From: Komarekiella delphini-convector SJRDD-AB1
Lineage (GTDB): Bacteria; Cyanobacteriota; Cyanobacteriia; Cyanobacteriales; Nostocaceae
Length of the DNA: 64,000 nucleotides
Assembly (NCBI RefSeq): GCF_014831675.1
Contig: NZ_VJXY01000015.1
Location: 1 to 64,000 of the forward strand
Direction of reading: 5' to 3'
Translations under genes and position numbers: made by a program
Notes under the pieces: generated by a model
Databases searched by the model: none
The model's input: the letters and a program-made list of their open reading frames with translations, nothing else
Told to the model about the DNA's origin: nothing
In this document: in pieces, positions 34,228 through 43,438 of the stretch
Position numbering within the stretch: the first letter of the stretch is position 1
How the letters are laid out: each line of letters starts with the position of its first letter

Positions 34228-36690
34228 TTACCTTGCGGGAGTCTTTAATCCACGGCGCTCAAGGATTTGCCGCACCTGTGGGCTGGGAGTGTAATTATAG
34301 CCGTAGGAAGAGTTTTCTGTGTCATCCATAATCTGAGGTGTGAGCAACACAATTACCTCTTGGCGCTGATTAGATCTGTTCGTTTGTCTAAACAACGAAC
34401 CAATCAGCGGAAGATCACCCAAGATGGGAATTTTGGAAACACTTGTCCGGTCTGTATCTTGAATGATGCCTGAGAGAATTAGCGTTTGACCATCTCGCAG
34501 ACGAATCAACCCAGAATTAAGGGAACGCTCAGACACCAAAAATATTTGTTGGCTACCACCCCCTCCAACATTGATAGTAGCTGGAGCTTGGGGTGCTTTG
34601 ACGACAGGAGCTACCGATAGAGAAACAAAACCGTTATCGTCAATACGTTCAATTTTGACACCTAGGGTTAAACCTACTCGGTCTTTCTCAGCTGAAATCG
34701 TTTCTGTGGCAAGATTTGCATCGCGAACTATTTCCCTTTTTATATTGCCTACCACTTCCTGAGTCAAGTTGACATTAGCGGTTTGTCCTTCTTGCACAAT
34801 TAAGGTTGGGTCAGTCAAAATCTTGGCATTACCATTTGTAACCTGAGCCTGCAAGCTAGCAAGAAGACGTTTAGGAAATTGGAATAAAGTTGGCAGAGTT
34901 GTAGTAGCCGAGCCAAGAGCGCCTTGTGTAATGCTAGATGTACCATCAGCATTTCTTGTAATGATGTTATCGGTTGCTGGAGTGATATCAGAAAAACCTG
35001 GCTGTAAAGGGTTTCCAGTAGGTGCAGTAGGTCTATAGAAGTTGCCACTTCCTGGGTTTGCAACTCTAGTAATGTTACCGCTTGGGTCTACTACTATTGT
35101 ACCTGGGGTAGTTCCTGGAACAGCTACAGTGCTATTTGGGTCAAGGAAGGGTTGTCCTGTAACTGGATTGCTAATGACTGGTGTACCAGTCACGCTGCTT
35201 GTTGCTTCAGCTCTAGTGGCCGGTCTAGAACCACCAAAATTGAGAGATGCTGCACCGCCATCATTAGTAAAGAAGTTATTGCCTATCCCAAAGGAAAAGC
35301 TAGTGTTGTAGTCTTGAGTGTTCAAGAGGTTAACATCGATAATTTTGACGTTAACTGCCACTTGACGACGGCGGATATCAAGCTGAGTTAGTTGAGCCAT
35401 TGCCATCTCAACTAGCCTAGGAGGCCCAATCAAAGTTAAGGAATTAGTACGCTCGTCACCTAATGCCTGTAAACCTCTGAGTAATGGGTTAGAGTCTTTA
35501 AAATCAACGCGTTGAGTTTCAACTTTGGTTTCTGTAGTGGTCTGAGTTTGAGTAATGGGAGTAGCTCCAGCGCCCACAGGTACAGCATTAACGCTAGTAA
35601 CCTGCCGTTCGCGGCTGACGGCGCTTTCTGCCCCCAGACCGACCAAAAAGTTTAAGGCGACTCCTACTGTAACCTGATTGAGCCGCAAGCTACGCATAAC
35701 CATGTCACGGGTCGCATTAGGCAGTTTAGGCCCGACAAAAATTGTGCGGCCGCTGCGGTTAGCTTCTAGACCACTTAGGCGCAAGACGTAGTTAAAAACA
35801 TCTTGCACTGGCTCGTTTTCTATATCTAGGGAGATTGTCGAACCATCACCCCCTGAAGCAGGCTTACCTTCACCAGATGCCGCTCCTGCGGTTTCGCCTC
35901 CGACATAAGCCAAGTTCAGACTAGCCGCACGGGCAAGCAGTGACAAAACCTCGCGCACTGGGGCATCTCGCAATACTAAGCGGGGAACGCGTTCCTGAGT
36001 TGCCAAATCAACAGTGCTAGGAGAGGCATCGGTAGCGGAAATGGCTATATCTCCTACGGGTGGGGCAACGGCTCTAGGTAAGAAAGGTGGAGCTTGGCTT
36101 ACAGGTTGACCAGGGCCCGCGGCTTGTGCAGGTGTGCCGTCAATTGTGACTTGTGGATTGGGAACGAGAACGTTTGGCTTTTGACCTGGTTGAGCTGGGG
36201 CGGGAGCAGGCGATGCTGTTGGTGTTGGAGGTGTTGGTGTTGTTTGTGTTGGCCTTGGTGTTGGTGCTAATACTGTTGTGCCTGCAGATGGGGTAAAGCT
36301 GAGGCTAATTCCATTTTGCTTGCGTTCCACAGGTTGAGTGTCAGGGGCGTTGTTGCTACCAATCACCATCACCCGGATACTATTGGCATCTAGCTGACTA
36401 ATTTCTACGGAGCTAATTCCTGGAGATGGGTTGTCTTGACGGAAACTATTACCTTGTGGTAGACGTAGTTGCGTATTAATAATATCTGCAACTAAAGCTT
36501 TGCCTCTTTTTGTAGTAAAAACTTGCGGGCGCGAGCCTGATGAAGTTTTCAAAACAACACTAATGCCACCACTAACTGGATTTAACTGTACATCAGTAAT
36601 TTGAGTAATTTGTGCCCATACTGGTTGAGCTGCCAAAAATACAAAAGCGGTAGCACCCAAAATTAAACTATTACCGTGAAGCTGTTTCAC
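34228..36690 (-). CDS. pilQ: Type IV pilus outer-membrane secretin
   Basis: An 820-residue protein with a signal peptide (LILGATAFVFLAAQPVWAQ), an AMIN domain (about 30-120) that binds peptidoglycan, a Thr/Pro-rich linker, secretin/TonB short N-terminal domains (about 235-430) and a C-terminal secretin core (about 610-800: QIFLVSERSLNSG, LRDGQTLILSGIIQDTDR, LGDLPLIGSLFR, EVIVLLTPQIM). It forms the outer-membrane pore for the pilus and, in cyanobacteria, supports motility and DNA uptake. It is last in pilMNOQ; a hairpin repeat separates it from pilO. Confidence 0.95.
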   Translation of the reverse strand: MKQLHGNSLILGATAFVFLAAQPVWAQITQITDVQLNPVSGGISVVLKTSSGSRPQVFTTKRGKALVADIINTQLRLPQGNSFRQDNPSPGISSVEISQLDANSIRVMVIGSNNAPDTQPVERKQNGISLSFTPSAGTTVLAPTPRPTQTTPTPPTPTASPAPAPAQPGQKPNVLVPNPQVTIDGTPAQAAGPGQPVSQAPPFLPRAVAPPVGDIAISATDASPSTVDLATQERVPRLVLRDAPVREVLSLLARAASLNLAYVGGETAGAASGEGKPASGGDGSTISLDIENEPVQDVFNYVLRLSGLEANRSGRTIFVGPKLPNATRDMVMRSLRLNQVTVGVALNFLVGLGAESAVSRERQVTSVNAVPVGAGATPITQTQTTTETKVETQRVDFKDSNPLLRGLQALGDERTNSLTLIGPPRLVEMAMAQLTQLDIRRRQVAVNVKIIDVNLLNTQDYNTSFSFGIGNNFFTNDGGAASLNFGGSRPATRAEATSSVTGTPVISNPVTGQPFLDPNSTVAVPGTTPGTIVVDPSGNITRVANPGSGNFYRPTAPTGNPLQPGFSDITPATDNIITRNADGTSSITQGALGSATTTLPTLFQFPKRLLASLQAQVTNGNAKILTDPTLIVQEGQTANVNLTQEVVGNIKREIVRDANLATETISAEKDRVGLTLGVKIERIDDNGFVSLSVAPVVKAPQAPATINVGGGGSQQIFLVSERSLNSGLIRLRDGQTLILSGIIQDTDRTSVSKIPILGDLPLIGSLFRQTNRSNQRQEVIVLLTPQIMDDTENSSYGYNYTPSPQVRQILERRGLKTPAR

Positions 36691-36828
36691 AGTTCATTCC
36701 TCACTTAATAAAACCTTGTTAACCAATAATCTTTGAGTAGTTATGCCGCTATGAGTGCTGAGTATTTGATGTTTGGCAGCATTCTCAATTAGCAACCTCG
36801 CCCGCCCAGAACTCAAGTTATGGGCTAA

Positions 36829-36955
36829 TAGCTTAAGTCTACTCAAGTAGACTGAAAAGCAAGTCTGGAAAGAATTTAGTCCTCTTAAGAGGACTTTCGT
36901 TATGAGCCATAGGTTTATAACCTATAGTGGTTATTGGTACTGGTGCAAGATAACT
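36829..36955 (+). repeat. Multi-hairpin palindromic repeat, copy 3 (within pil operon)
   Basis: GGCTAATAGCTTAAGTCTACTCAAGTAGACT, TTTAGTCCTCTTAAGAGGACTTTCGTTATGAGC, then CATAGGTTTATAACCTATAG. It is the best-preserved match to copy 2 and lies between pilO and pilQ. Confidence 0.8.
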
Positions 36956-36970
36956 CAGCACTGTTTATTG

Positions 36971-37738
36971 TTACTTCTTGGCAACAGGTTGAGCTGCTGC
37001 TATGTCCTCTGGAGTAAGTGGCATCAATGCCTGTAGCTGGAAGGATGTATTGATTGATGCAGGGCCAGACCGCACCACCACCGTTCTATCAGGTAAAACC
37101 CTAGTTTCTGCTGGAGCTAAGGTTGATTGATAGTCTCTAACTATTAATAAAGGCTGTAAGCGCTCAATGTTACGAATTATCGATTGTGTTTGTTCATAAG
37201 TTCCAGAAATTTCAATATTGACACTGCTACGTTTAAGCTTGCCATCGACTTGTGTTCCCAGAGTTCCATCGGTAATCGGTTCTGGTTTCTGTGAAGCTGG
37301 CACATACTTCTTCAATTTAGCTCTCTCTGTATTAAAAGAAGCTTTTTGAGCATTCCCAGACTCGACCAAGCGATTCATGTCAAGCAGTAATGTATCTAAG
37401 GTTTTCTCGTTAGCAAATAAACCTAAAACCTGGACTTTTTGCTGCTTTGCCTGTGCTAGTTCGTCTTTTACTTTGTCAATCTGTTTGAGGCTGGCTATCT
37501 TTTGCTGAATTTGCCCTTGCAGTTCGGCGCTTTTTGCTTGCTGCTGCTGATAATTTTCCCAAGCTGGCATCACCAGATTGAATAATATATAAGCTGCTGC
37601 CGCTAAACCAAAAACTCCTGCCAAAATACCTATGATTTTGGGTGTGAAGCTAATGCCAAAGACGACGGGGTAGGCTGGCGTTGCTGAGTCAAATTCACCG
37701 CCTTGTTCTGCAAAATTTAAATCATCACTTACTGTCAT
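36971..37738 (-). CDS. pilO: Type IV pilus inner-membrane alignment protein PilO
   Basis: A 255-residue bitopic protein: a cytoplasmic N-terminus, one membrane helix (IIGILAGVFGLAAAAYILFNLV, near residue 32), a coiled coil (YQQQQAKSAELQGQIQQKIASLKQ) and a periplasmic ferredoxin-like domain. It pairs with PilN in the inner-membrane complex linking the motor to the secretin. Its start overlaps the pilN stop by four bases (ATGA), indicating translational coupling. Confidence 0.9.
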   Translation of the reverse strand: MTVSDDLNFAEQGGEFDSATPAYPVVFGISFTPKIIGILAGVFGLAAAAYILFNLVMPAWENYQQQQAKSAELQGQIQQKIASLKQIDKVKDELAQAKQQKVQVLGLFANEKTLDTLLLDMNRLVESGNAQKASFNTERAKLKKYVPASQKPEPITDGTLGTQVDGKLKRSSVNIEISGTYEQTQSIIRNIERLQPLLIVRDYQSTLAPAETRVLPDRTVVVRSGPASINTSFQLQALMPLTPEDIAAAQPVAKK

Positions 37739-38505
37739 TTTGAAATGACTCCTGTTTGTTGCATACTGCGAATTCGAGCCACTAGTCCTACTGTGCCTTT
37801 TTGCTCCAACTCTCGGATTAACTCCGAAGCTGGAATATCACTCATACTCGATTGAATGGTGTATTTAACTATTTGGGGTGGCTTAATTGGTATGGCAGTA
37901 GGAGATCTCACAGCATTTGGTGGTATTGGCGCATCTACTAAGGTTGCTGTGATAATTTTGCTTTCTGAGGACTTAAAGAACTGAGACTGTTGCAGAGTTA
38001 ATAAGAAATCGTTGACATCGTTATAGGAGCGAGCCAATCCAGTAATTTCTAATCCTCCAGCAGGATTGCTTGGTGGCTGCCCTTGTGCTGCTGGAGTAGG
38101 TAGGGTTTGCTTGACATTCTCAATTTGCACTGATGCTGGTATGCGATCGCGCAAATCTTGTAACATGGCTGACCAAGGACGAATCTGGTCAAACACAGTA
38201 ACCAAAGCTTGCGTTTCCGCTTTAACTGCGTTGGTCTCTGCTTTGATTTTGTTAATATTTCCTATTTCTGTATCTAATCTCTTGTTTTCCTGATCTAGTT
38301 GTGCTATTGTCCCCTCTAATTCAGTAATCTTGCCTTGCAAAAACCACCAACCACCTGCCACCAGAACTGGAAGACACACACCTAGACCGACTCCCAAATA
38401 GGCGGGTGTTAAATTCCCTGTAGGAAGTGTTAGTCCTGCCTTCTTGTCGGGCTTTTTCTGATACGCTGGGCGGTCTTTAAGAAAATTAACATCAAGACTG
38501 TACAT
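37735..38505 (-). CDS. pilN: Type IV pilus assembly protein PilN
   Basis: A 256-residue bitopic protein. The N-terminal MYSLDVNFLKDRPAYQKKP is the conserved cytoplasmic tail that docks into PilM. A membrane helix (YLGVGLGVCLPVLVAGGWWFL) and coiled coil (ITELEGTIAQLDQENKRLDTEIG) follow, then a periplasmic domain (residues about 110-200). No pilP is present, as in other cyanobacteria. Confidence 0.92.
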   Translation of the reverse strand: MYSLDVNFLKDRPAYQKKPDKKAGLTLPTGNLTPAYLGVGLGVCLPVLVAGGWWFLQGKITELEGTIAQLDQENKRLDTEIGNINKIKAETNAVKAETQALVTVFDQIRPWSAMLQDLRDRIPASVQIENVKQTLPTPAAQGQPPSNPAGGLEITGLARSYNDVNDFLLTLQQSQFFKSSESKIITATLVDAPIPPNAVRSPTAIPIKPPQIVKYTIQSSMSDIPASELIRELEQKGTVGLVARIRSMQQTGVISK

Positions 38506-38589
38506 GTTCTCACACCAACTAAGATAAATACTATGGTTTGAGAATTCTCAAACAGCGTGATTGTCAAAATAGACAATCCAAAATTTTTA

Positions 38590-39696
38590 TCACACCTCCC
38601 GCATTCCTAAACCGAGTACGATCGCTAAACCAGAGCGTTGCACTTGGGGATATTTCTCGTTGTCAACTTCCAAGGACAAAGAGCCAATGGGATCTATTTG
38701 GGTAGTTGGCAAGCTTAAGCGTTGGGTAAAGAACTCATCTAACTGTGAAAGTCCGCCTCCTGGCCCAGCTAGGAGAATCTGTGCTACCTCCAAGTTTTCA
38801 CTCTGATTGAGGTAAAAATCGATGGAACGGCGTAGTTCATCTGTTAGTTCTGCTAATACTCTGACAATGGCCGCCATCCCAGGATCGATTCCAGTAACCC
38901 CAGTTTTGCCGCCATCTACGGGAGTTGAGGGAATGGTCATTCCCTGCAACATTTCCATATCTCGTGATGTAGGTAAGCTCATAGCCCTCGCTAGGGCAGT
39001 TTGCAATTGATAAGTGCCAATAGGCACAGTGCGCGAAAATTGCGGCACTCCGTTAACAATGATGGCAATTTCTGTACTATCGAACTCTATATCAACTAGT
39101 ACCGCTGCTTCTTGCGGCCCAAATTGCCGCAATTGATCGCGAATAGTCCGAAGCAGAGCAAAACTGTTAATTTCTAAAACATCAATTTGCAATCCTGCCT
39201 GCTCGAATGTACTTATATAGGTATCAGTCACGTCCTTGCGGGTGGCAACTAGAAGTACCTGTACTTTTTCAATACCATCCTCGTCTACAAAGTACCCAAG
39301 TTTCTGATAATCTACATCAGCTTCTTCGCGGGGATAGGGTAAATACAAACCTGCTTCATGGTTAATTACCATTTCTCGCAGTTCTTTATCATCTAACTCT
39401 GCCGGCACAGGTATCAGACGGACAATAGAATCACGCCCTGGTACAGCAGTAGCTACACGAGAGGCTTTGATTTTACTCTCAGCTAGCGCCTGTTGAATTA
39501 ACTGCGCCATTGCTGGAGGGTCAGTAATTTGACCATCGGTAACTACACCTTCTGGAACTGCTACTGATGTAAAGGCTTCTATTTTTAAGCCTTGACGTTG
39601 TTTGCGTAGCTGAACTACATTTACCCGTTCTGGGGCAAGTTCAATGCCAACCCCTTTATTAGATTTGCCAAACAGACTATTGAAGCTTTTAACCAC
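38590..39696 (-). CDS. pilM: Type IV pilus actin-like protein PilM
   Basis: About 368 residues from GTG 39696 (MVKSFNSLFGKS), where family similarity begins, with AGCAGG upstream; the frame is open to an ATG at 39753. It has the actin-like ATPase fold: GVGIELAPERVNVVQL, VPGRDSIVRLIPVP, AAVLVDIEFDSTEIAIIVNG, and LLAGPGGGLSQLDEF. PilM is the cytoplasmic ring component binding PilN. It heads the pilMNOQ operon. Confidence 0.92.
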   Translation of the reverse strand: MVKSFNSLFGKSNKGVGIELAPERVNVVQLRKQRQGLKIEAFTSVAVPEGVVTDGQITDPPAMAQLIQQALAESKIKASRVATAVPGRDSIVRLIPVPAELDDKELREMVINHEAGLYLPYPREEADVDYQKLGYFVDEDGIEKVQVLLVATRKDVTDTYISTFEQAGLQIDVLEINSFALLRTIRDQLRQFGPQEAAVLVDIEFDSTEIAIIVNGVPQFSRTVPIGTYQLQTALARAMSLPTSRDMEMLQGMTIPSTPVDGGKTGVTGIDPGMAAIVRVLAELTDELRRSIDFYLNQSENLEVAQILLAGPGGGLSQLDEFFTQRLSLPTTQIDPIGSLSLEVDNEKYPQVQRSGLAIVLGLGMREV

Positions 39697-39839
39697 AGTT
39701 GTGCCTGCTAGACTGGTAAATTGAAAATTTAATGTAGAGATGCGATGTATCACGTCTCTACTGGTAATCGATTTAGCTTATAATCTCGACAATTTTGCAT
39801 AAGATTTTCACCCCGAACAAGCGTAAAAATACTGGTAAG

Positions 39840-41138
39840 ATGATTCAATTGCGAAAATTCAAACAACTGGCTGCTTGGGCACTACTTGGTTTATTTACCA
39901 GTTGGATTGTAAGTTGCAGCACAGGTAACGTTGGTACAAGTACAAAACAGGCTACTTCAGGAGCAACAACTGTTGAGTTTTGGACGATGCAACTCCAACC
40001 GCAATTTACCAATTACTTCCAAAGCCTGATTACAAATTTTGAATCGAAAAACTCAGGTATAAAGGTTAACTGGGTAGATGTACCCTGGGCGGCAATGGAG
40101 AACAAAATTTTAACAGCTGTCTCAGCAAAAACGCCACCTGATGTTGTTAACCTCAATCCAGGTTTTGCTTCCCAACTCGCCGGTAGAAATGCCTGGTTGG
40201 ATTTGAATACAAAAGTCCCGAATGAAGTCCGTTCCTCCTATTTGCCGAATATTTGGAAAGCAAGCACACTCAATGGCAAGAGTTTCGGGATTCCCTGGTA
40301 TCTCACCACAAGGCTAACCATTTATAACACTGATTTATTAAAACAGGCAGGTATCAATAAATCACCTGCAACCTACGCAGAATTGGCACAAGCGGCACAA
40401 CAAATTAAAGATAAGACTGGCAAATATGCCTTTTTTGTGACTTTCGTTCCGCAAGATTCCGGTGAAGTGCTGGAATCTTTTGTGCAGATGGGAGTCACTC
40501 TAATTGATACTGACGGTAAAGCAGCGTTTAACTCTCCTCAAGGTAAAGCAGCGTTTCAGTATTGGGTGGACTTGTATAAAAAAGGGTTGCTTCCTAAAGA
40601 GGTGTTAACGCAGGGACATCGCCATGCGATCGATTTATACCAAGCTGGAGAAACGGCGTTTCTAGCTTCAGGGCCAGAGTTTCTCAAAACGATCGCCAAT
40701 AATGCCCCGAAAATTGCTCAAGCCTCAGCGATCGCACCTCAATTAACGGGTGATACAGGGAAGAAAAATGTAGCTGTGATGAACATAGTTATTCCCCGCG
40801 AAACTAAAAACCCTGACGCTGCTGTTAAATTTGCTCTATTTGTCACCAATGACGAAAATCAGCTAGCCTTTGCCAAAGCTGCAAATGTCCTGCCTTCTAC
40901 AGTCAAAGCGCTATCTGACAGCTACTTTAAAGATGTCCCGGCTACTGCTTCCACAGTAGAAAAAGCAAGAGTTATTACCGCTCAACAACTGCAACAGGCA
41001 GAAATATTAACTCCTACTTTGAAGGATTTCAAAAAACTGCAAAAGGCCGTTTACGAGAACTTACAAGCAGCAATGCTAGACCAGAAGACGGTAGATAAAG
41101 CTGTAGAAGATGCAGCGCAACAGTGGAATCAAAGGTAA
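39840..41138 (+). CDS. ABC transporter sugar-binding lipoprotein
   Basis: A 432-residue extracellular solute-binding protein (family 1). From ATG 39840 it shows a lipoprotein signal (AAWALLGLFTSWIVSC) with the lipobox cysteine at residue 26; an in-frame ATG at 39795 would bury it. Family features are VEFWTMQLQPQFTNYFQSLI, TPPDVVNLNPGFASQLA, GIPWYLTTRLTIYNTDLLKQAGI and ASGPEFLKTIA. It would deliver a sugar to an ABC importer, but no permease or ATPase gene is adjacent. Confidence 0.88.
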   Translation: MIQLRKFKQLAAWALLGLFTSWIVSCSTGNVGTSTKQATSGATTVEFWTMQLQPQFTNYFQSLITNFESKNSGIKVNWVDVPWAAMENKILTAVSAKTPPDVVNLNPGFASQLAGRNAWLDLNTKVPNEVRSSYLPNIWKASTLNGKSFGIPWYLTTRLTIYNTDLLKQAGINKSPATYAELAQAAQQIKDKTGKYAFFVTFVPQDSGEVLESFVQMGVTLIDTDGKAAFNSPQGKAAFQYWVDLYKKGLLPKEVLTQGHRHAIDLYQAGETAFLASGPEFLKTIANNAPKIAQASAIAPQLTGDTGKKNVAVMNIVIPRETKNPDAAVKFALFVTNDENQLAFAKAANVLPSTVKALSDSYFKDVPATASTVEKARVITAQQLQQAEILTPTLKDFKKLQKAVYENLQAAMLDQKTVDKAVEDAAQQWNQR

Positions 41139-41139
41139 T

Positions 41140-41176
41140 TCGTAAATCATAATTCGTAATTCGTAATTCGTAATTA
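41140..41176. repeat. TAATTCG heptamer tandem repeat
   Basis: AATTCGT heptamers in tandem (about four), between the convergent solute-binding protein and folC genes. Flanking CGTAAATCAT/ATGATTTACG segments can pair, so it may act as a transcription end. Confidence 0.75.
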
Positions 41177-41187
41177 TGATTTACGAG

Positions 41188-42534
41188 TTATGTTTGTGTT
41201 TGTAAAAATTCTCCTACTAGATAAAGCGAACCACATAAGACGATTAAATCGTTGGTGGTAGCGCTTGAGGTTGCAGAATCTAGGGCTGTGAATAAATCTG
41301 GATGTATTTGGCGATCGCTTAAATTTGGACAGAGGTTGTGAGCTAGGCTGGCTAAATTGTGTAAGTCAGCGGAGGTTCTTCCTGGCCAAGGCTCTATTGG
41401 TATTGGTACTAAGTAAAGGCGATCGCCTGGGCGCAGCAAGGCGGCAAAAATATCAGCGTGATCTTTGTCAGAGAACATTCCCATAACCCAATGTATGGGC
41501 TTGTTGTTAACTGTGTTTAAGCTATCGATATACTCACGAAGAACCTGGGCGGCGGCTGGATTATGAGCGCCATCGAGTAATAATTTATGGTTTTTCCAGG
41601 TAGTCCATTGCATCCGCCCTAACCATTGAGTTTTTGCCATACCCTGAGCGATCGCTTCTTTTGAAATCTGCCAACCCTGCTGTTGGATAATTTCTAAAGT
41701 AGCCAAAGCTAAAGCCGAATTACTCAACTGAATTTGTCCTGCTAATGGCAAAGGATACTTAATAAAGTGATGGCGTAGTTTTTCTATCTCCCCCTGCTCC
41801 CCCTGCTCCCCTACTCCCCTGCCCCCCTGCTTCCCTACTATCCCTCCTTCATACTCCGCCCATCCTGGGGCTATCTGGCGAGAAGGCTGAGGCTGAAAAA
41901 TTGGGCATTGTAATTCTAAAGCACGCGATCGCACGACTTTTTCGGCATCCGGTGGCAATAGTCCAATTACAACGGGACATCCAGGTTTGAGAATACCAGC
42001 TTTTTCTCTGGCAATTTCAGCGACAGTAGAACCAAGTTGCTGCCAGTGTTCGCGGCTGATGGAAGTGATGACAGTAACTAAAGGCTGCAAACAGACATTA
42101 GTAGCATCTAAACGACCTCCTAATCCCACTTCTACCACTGCTATATCAACTTGTTGCTGAGCAAAATACAACCAAGCCGCTGCTGTAATTACTTCAAATT
42201 GAGTTGCAGGCTCATCACCTGCACGAATAGCTGCTTGGACTTTTTCTAATAATTGGCTCAATTCCTCAGAGGAAATTGGCTGTTCGTTTAGGCAAATCCG
42301 TTCCGTCCAATCGACTAAATGGGGAGAAGTGTAGCGTCCTGTACGATAACCAGCCTCGGTAAGTACAGAAGAAAGATAAGCACAGACCGAACCTTTGCCG
42401 TTAGTACCAGCAACATGAATTACTGGGATTTGGTGATGGGGATTGCCGAGCTTTGCTAATAATTTCACAATGCGATCGAGTCCTAGATGGACACCAAAGC
42501 GTTGAAAGGGTTGTATTACAGAATCGATATCCAC
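41188..42534 (-). CDS. folC: Folylpolyglutamate synthase/dihydrofolate synthase
   Basis: A 448-residue Mur-ligase-like enzyme adding glutamates to (dihydro)folate. The P-loop is HVAGTNGKGSVCAYL (near residue 43). TSPHLVDWTERI, VEVGLGGRLDATNV and LLDGAHNPAAAQVLREY are hallmarks. Between about residues 231 and 250 there is a low-complexity insert (GKQGGRGVGEQGEQGE) encoded by CCCCTGCTCC-type repeats at 41785-41844, otherwise seen only between genes here. Reading frame is kept, so the enzyme is probably functional. Confidence 0.92.
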   Translation of the reverse strand: MDIDSVIQPFQRFGVHLGLDRIVKLLAKLGNPHHQIPVIHVAGTNGKGSVCAYLSSVLTEAGYRTGRYTSPHLVDWTERICLNEQPISSEELSQLLEKVQAAIRAGDEPATQFEVITAAAWLYFAQQQVDIAVVEVGLGGRLDATNVCLQPLVTVITSISREHWQQLGSTVAEIAREKAGILKPGCPVVIGLLPPDAEKVVRSRALELQCPIFQPQPSRQIAPGWAEYEGGIVGKQGGRGVGEQGEQGEIEKLRHHFIKYPLPLAGQIQLSNSALALATLEIIQQQGWQISKEAIAQGMAKTQWLGRMQWTTWKNHKLLLDGAHNPAAAQVLREYIDSLNTVNNKPIHWVMGMFSDKDHADIFAALLRPGDRLYLVPIPIEPWPGRTSADLHNLASLAHNLCPNLSDRQIHPDLFTALDSATSSATTNDLIVLCGSLYLVGEFLQTQT

Positions 42535-42724
42535 GATTGGGGATTGGGGATTGTGGGAGCAGGGGAAGCAAGGGGAAGAGAATAATTAATCACAAATACT
42601 TCTCTACGTTCGCGTAGCGTGTCGTAGACAGAGGTTGCGCCCTAAACGTAGCTATGTCGCAGGCTTTACGGCTTTGCTCAGTACAAGTGACTAATGATAA
42701 ATGACTCATTGACTGATTATGAAT

Positions 42725-42766
42725 AAAACCGACTGTCTTGGTAAAGAGAAACAGTCGGTTAAAAAA
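42725..42766 (-). terminator. Terminator downstream of psbY
   Basis: AACCGACTG pairs perfectly with CAGTCGGTT over a 16-base loop. A-run on one side and T-rich DNA on the other mean it can act in both directions; psbY reads toward it. Confidence 0.65.
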
Positions 42767-42784
42767 TGATGATATTGAATCGAA

Positions 42785-42962
42785 TTTAACAGTTATCAGT
42801 CAAGATAATTGGGTTTAAGGAGAACCACTAAGGGGGTAATCGCTTCCAACCGAAAACTAATAACCCAAAGTCGATTAGTGGCAGACACTATCTAGCGGTT
42901 TTAAATCCCCCACCATACGCCGCCGTCAGGACTGATAACTGTTTACTGTTTACTGTTTACTG
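42785..42962. repeat. Dispersed repeat, inverted relative to the copy at 14427
   Basis: Read on the minus strand: GGGGGATTTAAAACCGCTAG, ATAGTGTCTGCCACTAATCG, CTTTGGGTTATTAGTTTTCG, then TTAGTGGTTCTCCTTAAACC and CAATTAT. All blocks match the copy at 14427-14650 in order, with one 75-bp unit instead of two. GTTTACT heptamers flank it. It lies in the psbY 3' region. Confidence 0.8.
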
Positions 42963-42964
42963 AT

Positions 42965-43090
42965 TTAAGCTTCTCTATCCCAAAAGCCTTGAATTTGTCT
43001 TAAAGCCGCAGCGCCAATATTAAACACTGCCCAGCCAGCAGCAATGGCGATTGGTGCTAAAACGATCGCTATACGGAAATCAATATCCAT
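42965..43090 (-). CDS. psbY: Photosystem II protein Y
   Basis: A 41-residue single-helix protein: [20 protein letters not shown], then [20 protein letters not shown] and A. The sequence matches PsbY, a small thylakoid subunit at the edge of photosystem II near cytochrome b559. It is too short to be found by length alone but is unmistakable. A dispersed repeat begins right after its stop codon, and a terminator lies beyond. Confidence 0.95.
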   Translation of the reverse strand: MDIDFRIAIVLAPIAIAAGWAVFNIGAAALRQIQGFWDREA

Positions 43091-43438
43091 GTCTAGAACC
43101 CCTCTGCTAAGTAGAAATTAAACTTTTGTCAACTCTTCTCATTTTTATTTTTAGCTGAAGTGGGCAATTTTTCCCAATCAATGTGTAAAGAATGTTTAAA
43201 GTTGGGATAGAAGACAGGAGACAGGAGACAGAAGTTAGGAGACAGGAGTAATTAATTATTCTCTTCCTCTGCTTTCCCTGCACATTCAATCTTGGATTTG
43301 CGATTTTGGATTTTAGATTGTTCAATCCAAAATCTGTCTTGAAAAGTTTGTTACGGAGGGAAACCCTCCTTACAACTTTCCGCAAAATCTAAAATCTAAA
43401 ATTCTTCTGCTCCCCTTGCTTCCCTCCTCTCCCTACCA
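43091..43438. other. Intergenic region upstream of psbY
   Basis: Holds the psbY promoter, a GACAGGAGACAG tandem stretch (about 43213-43247) and several near-identical AAATCTAAAATC motifs (about 43300-43400). A GGAGGGAAACCCTCC hairpin lies at 43355-43370. No gene seen. Confidence 0.5.
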
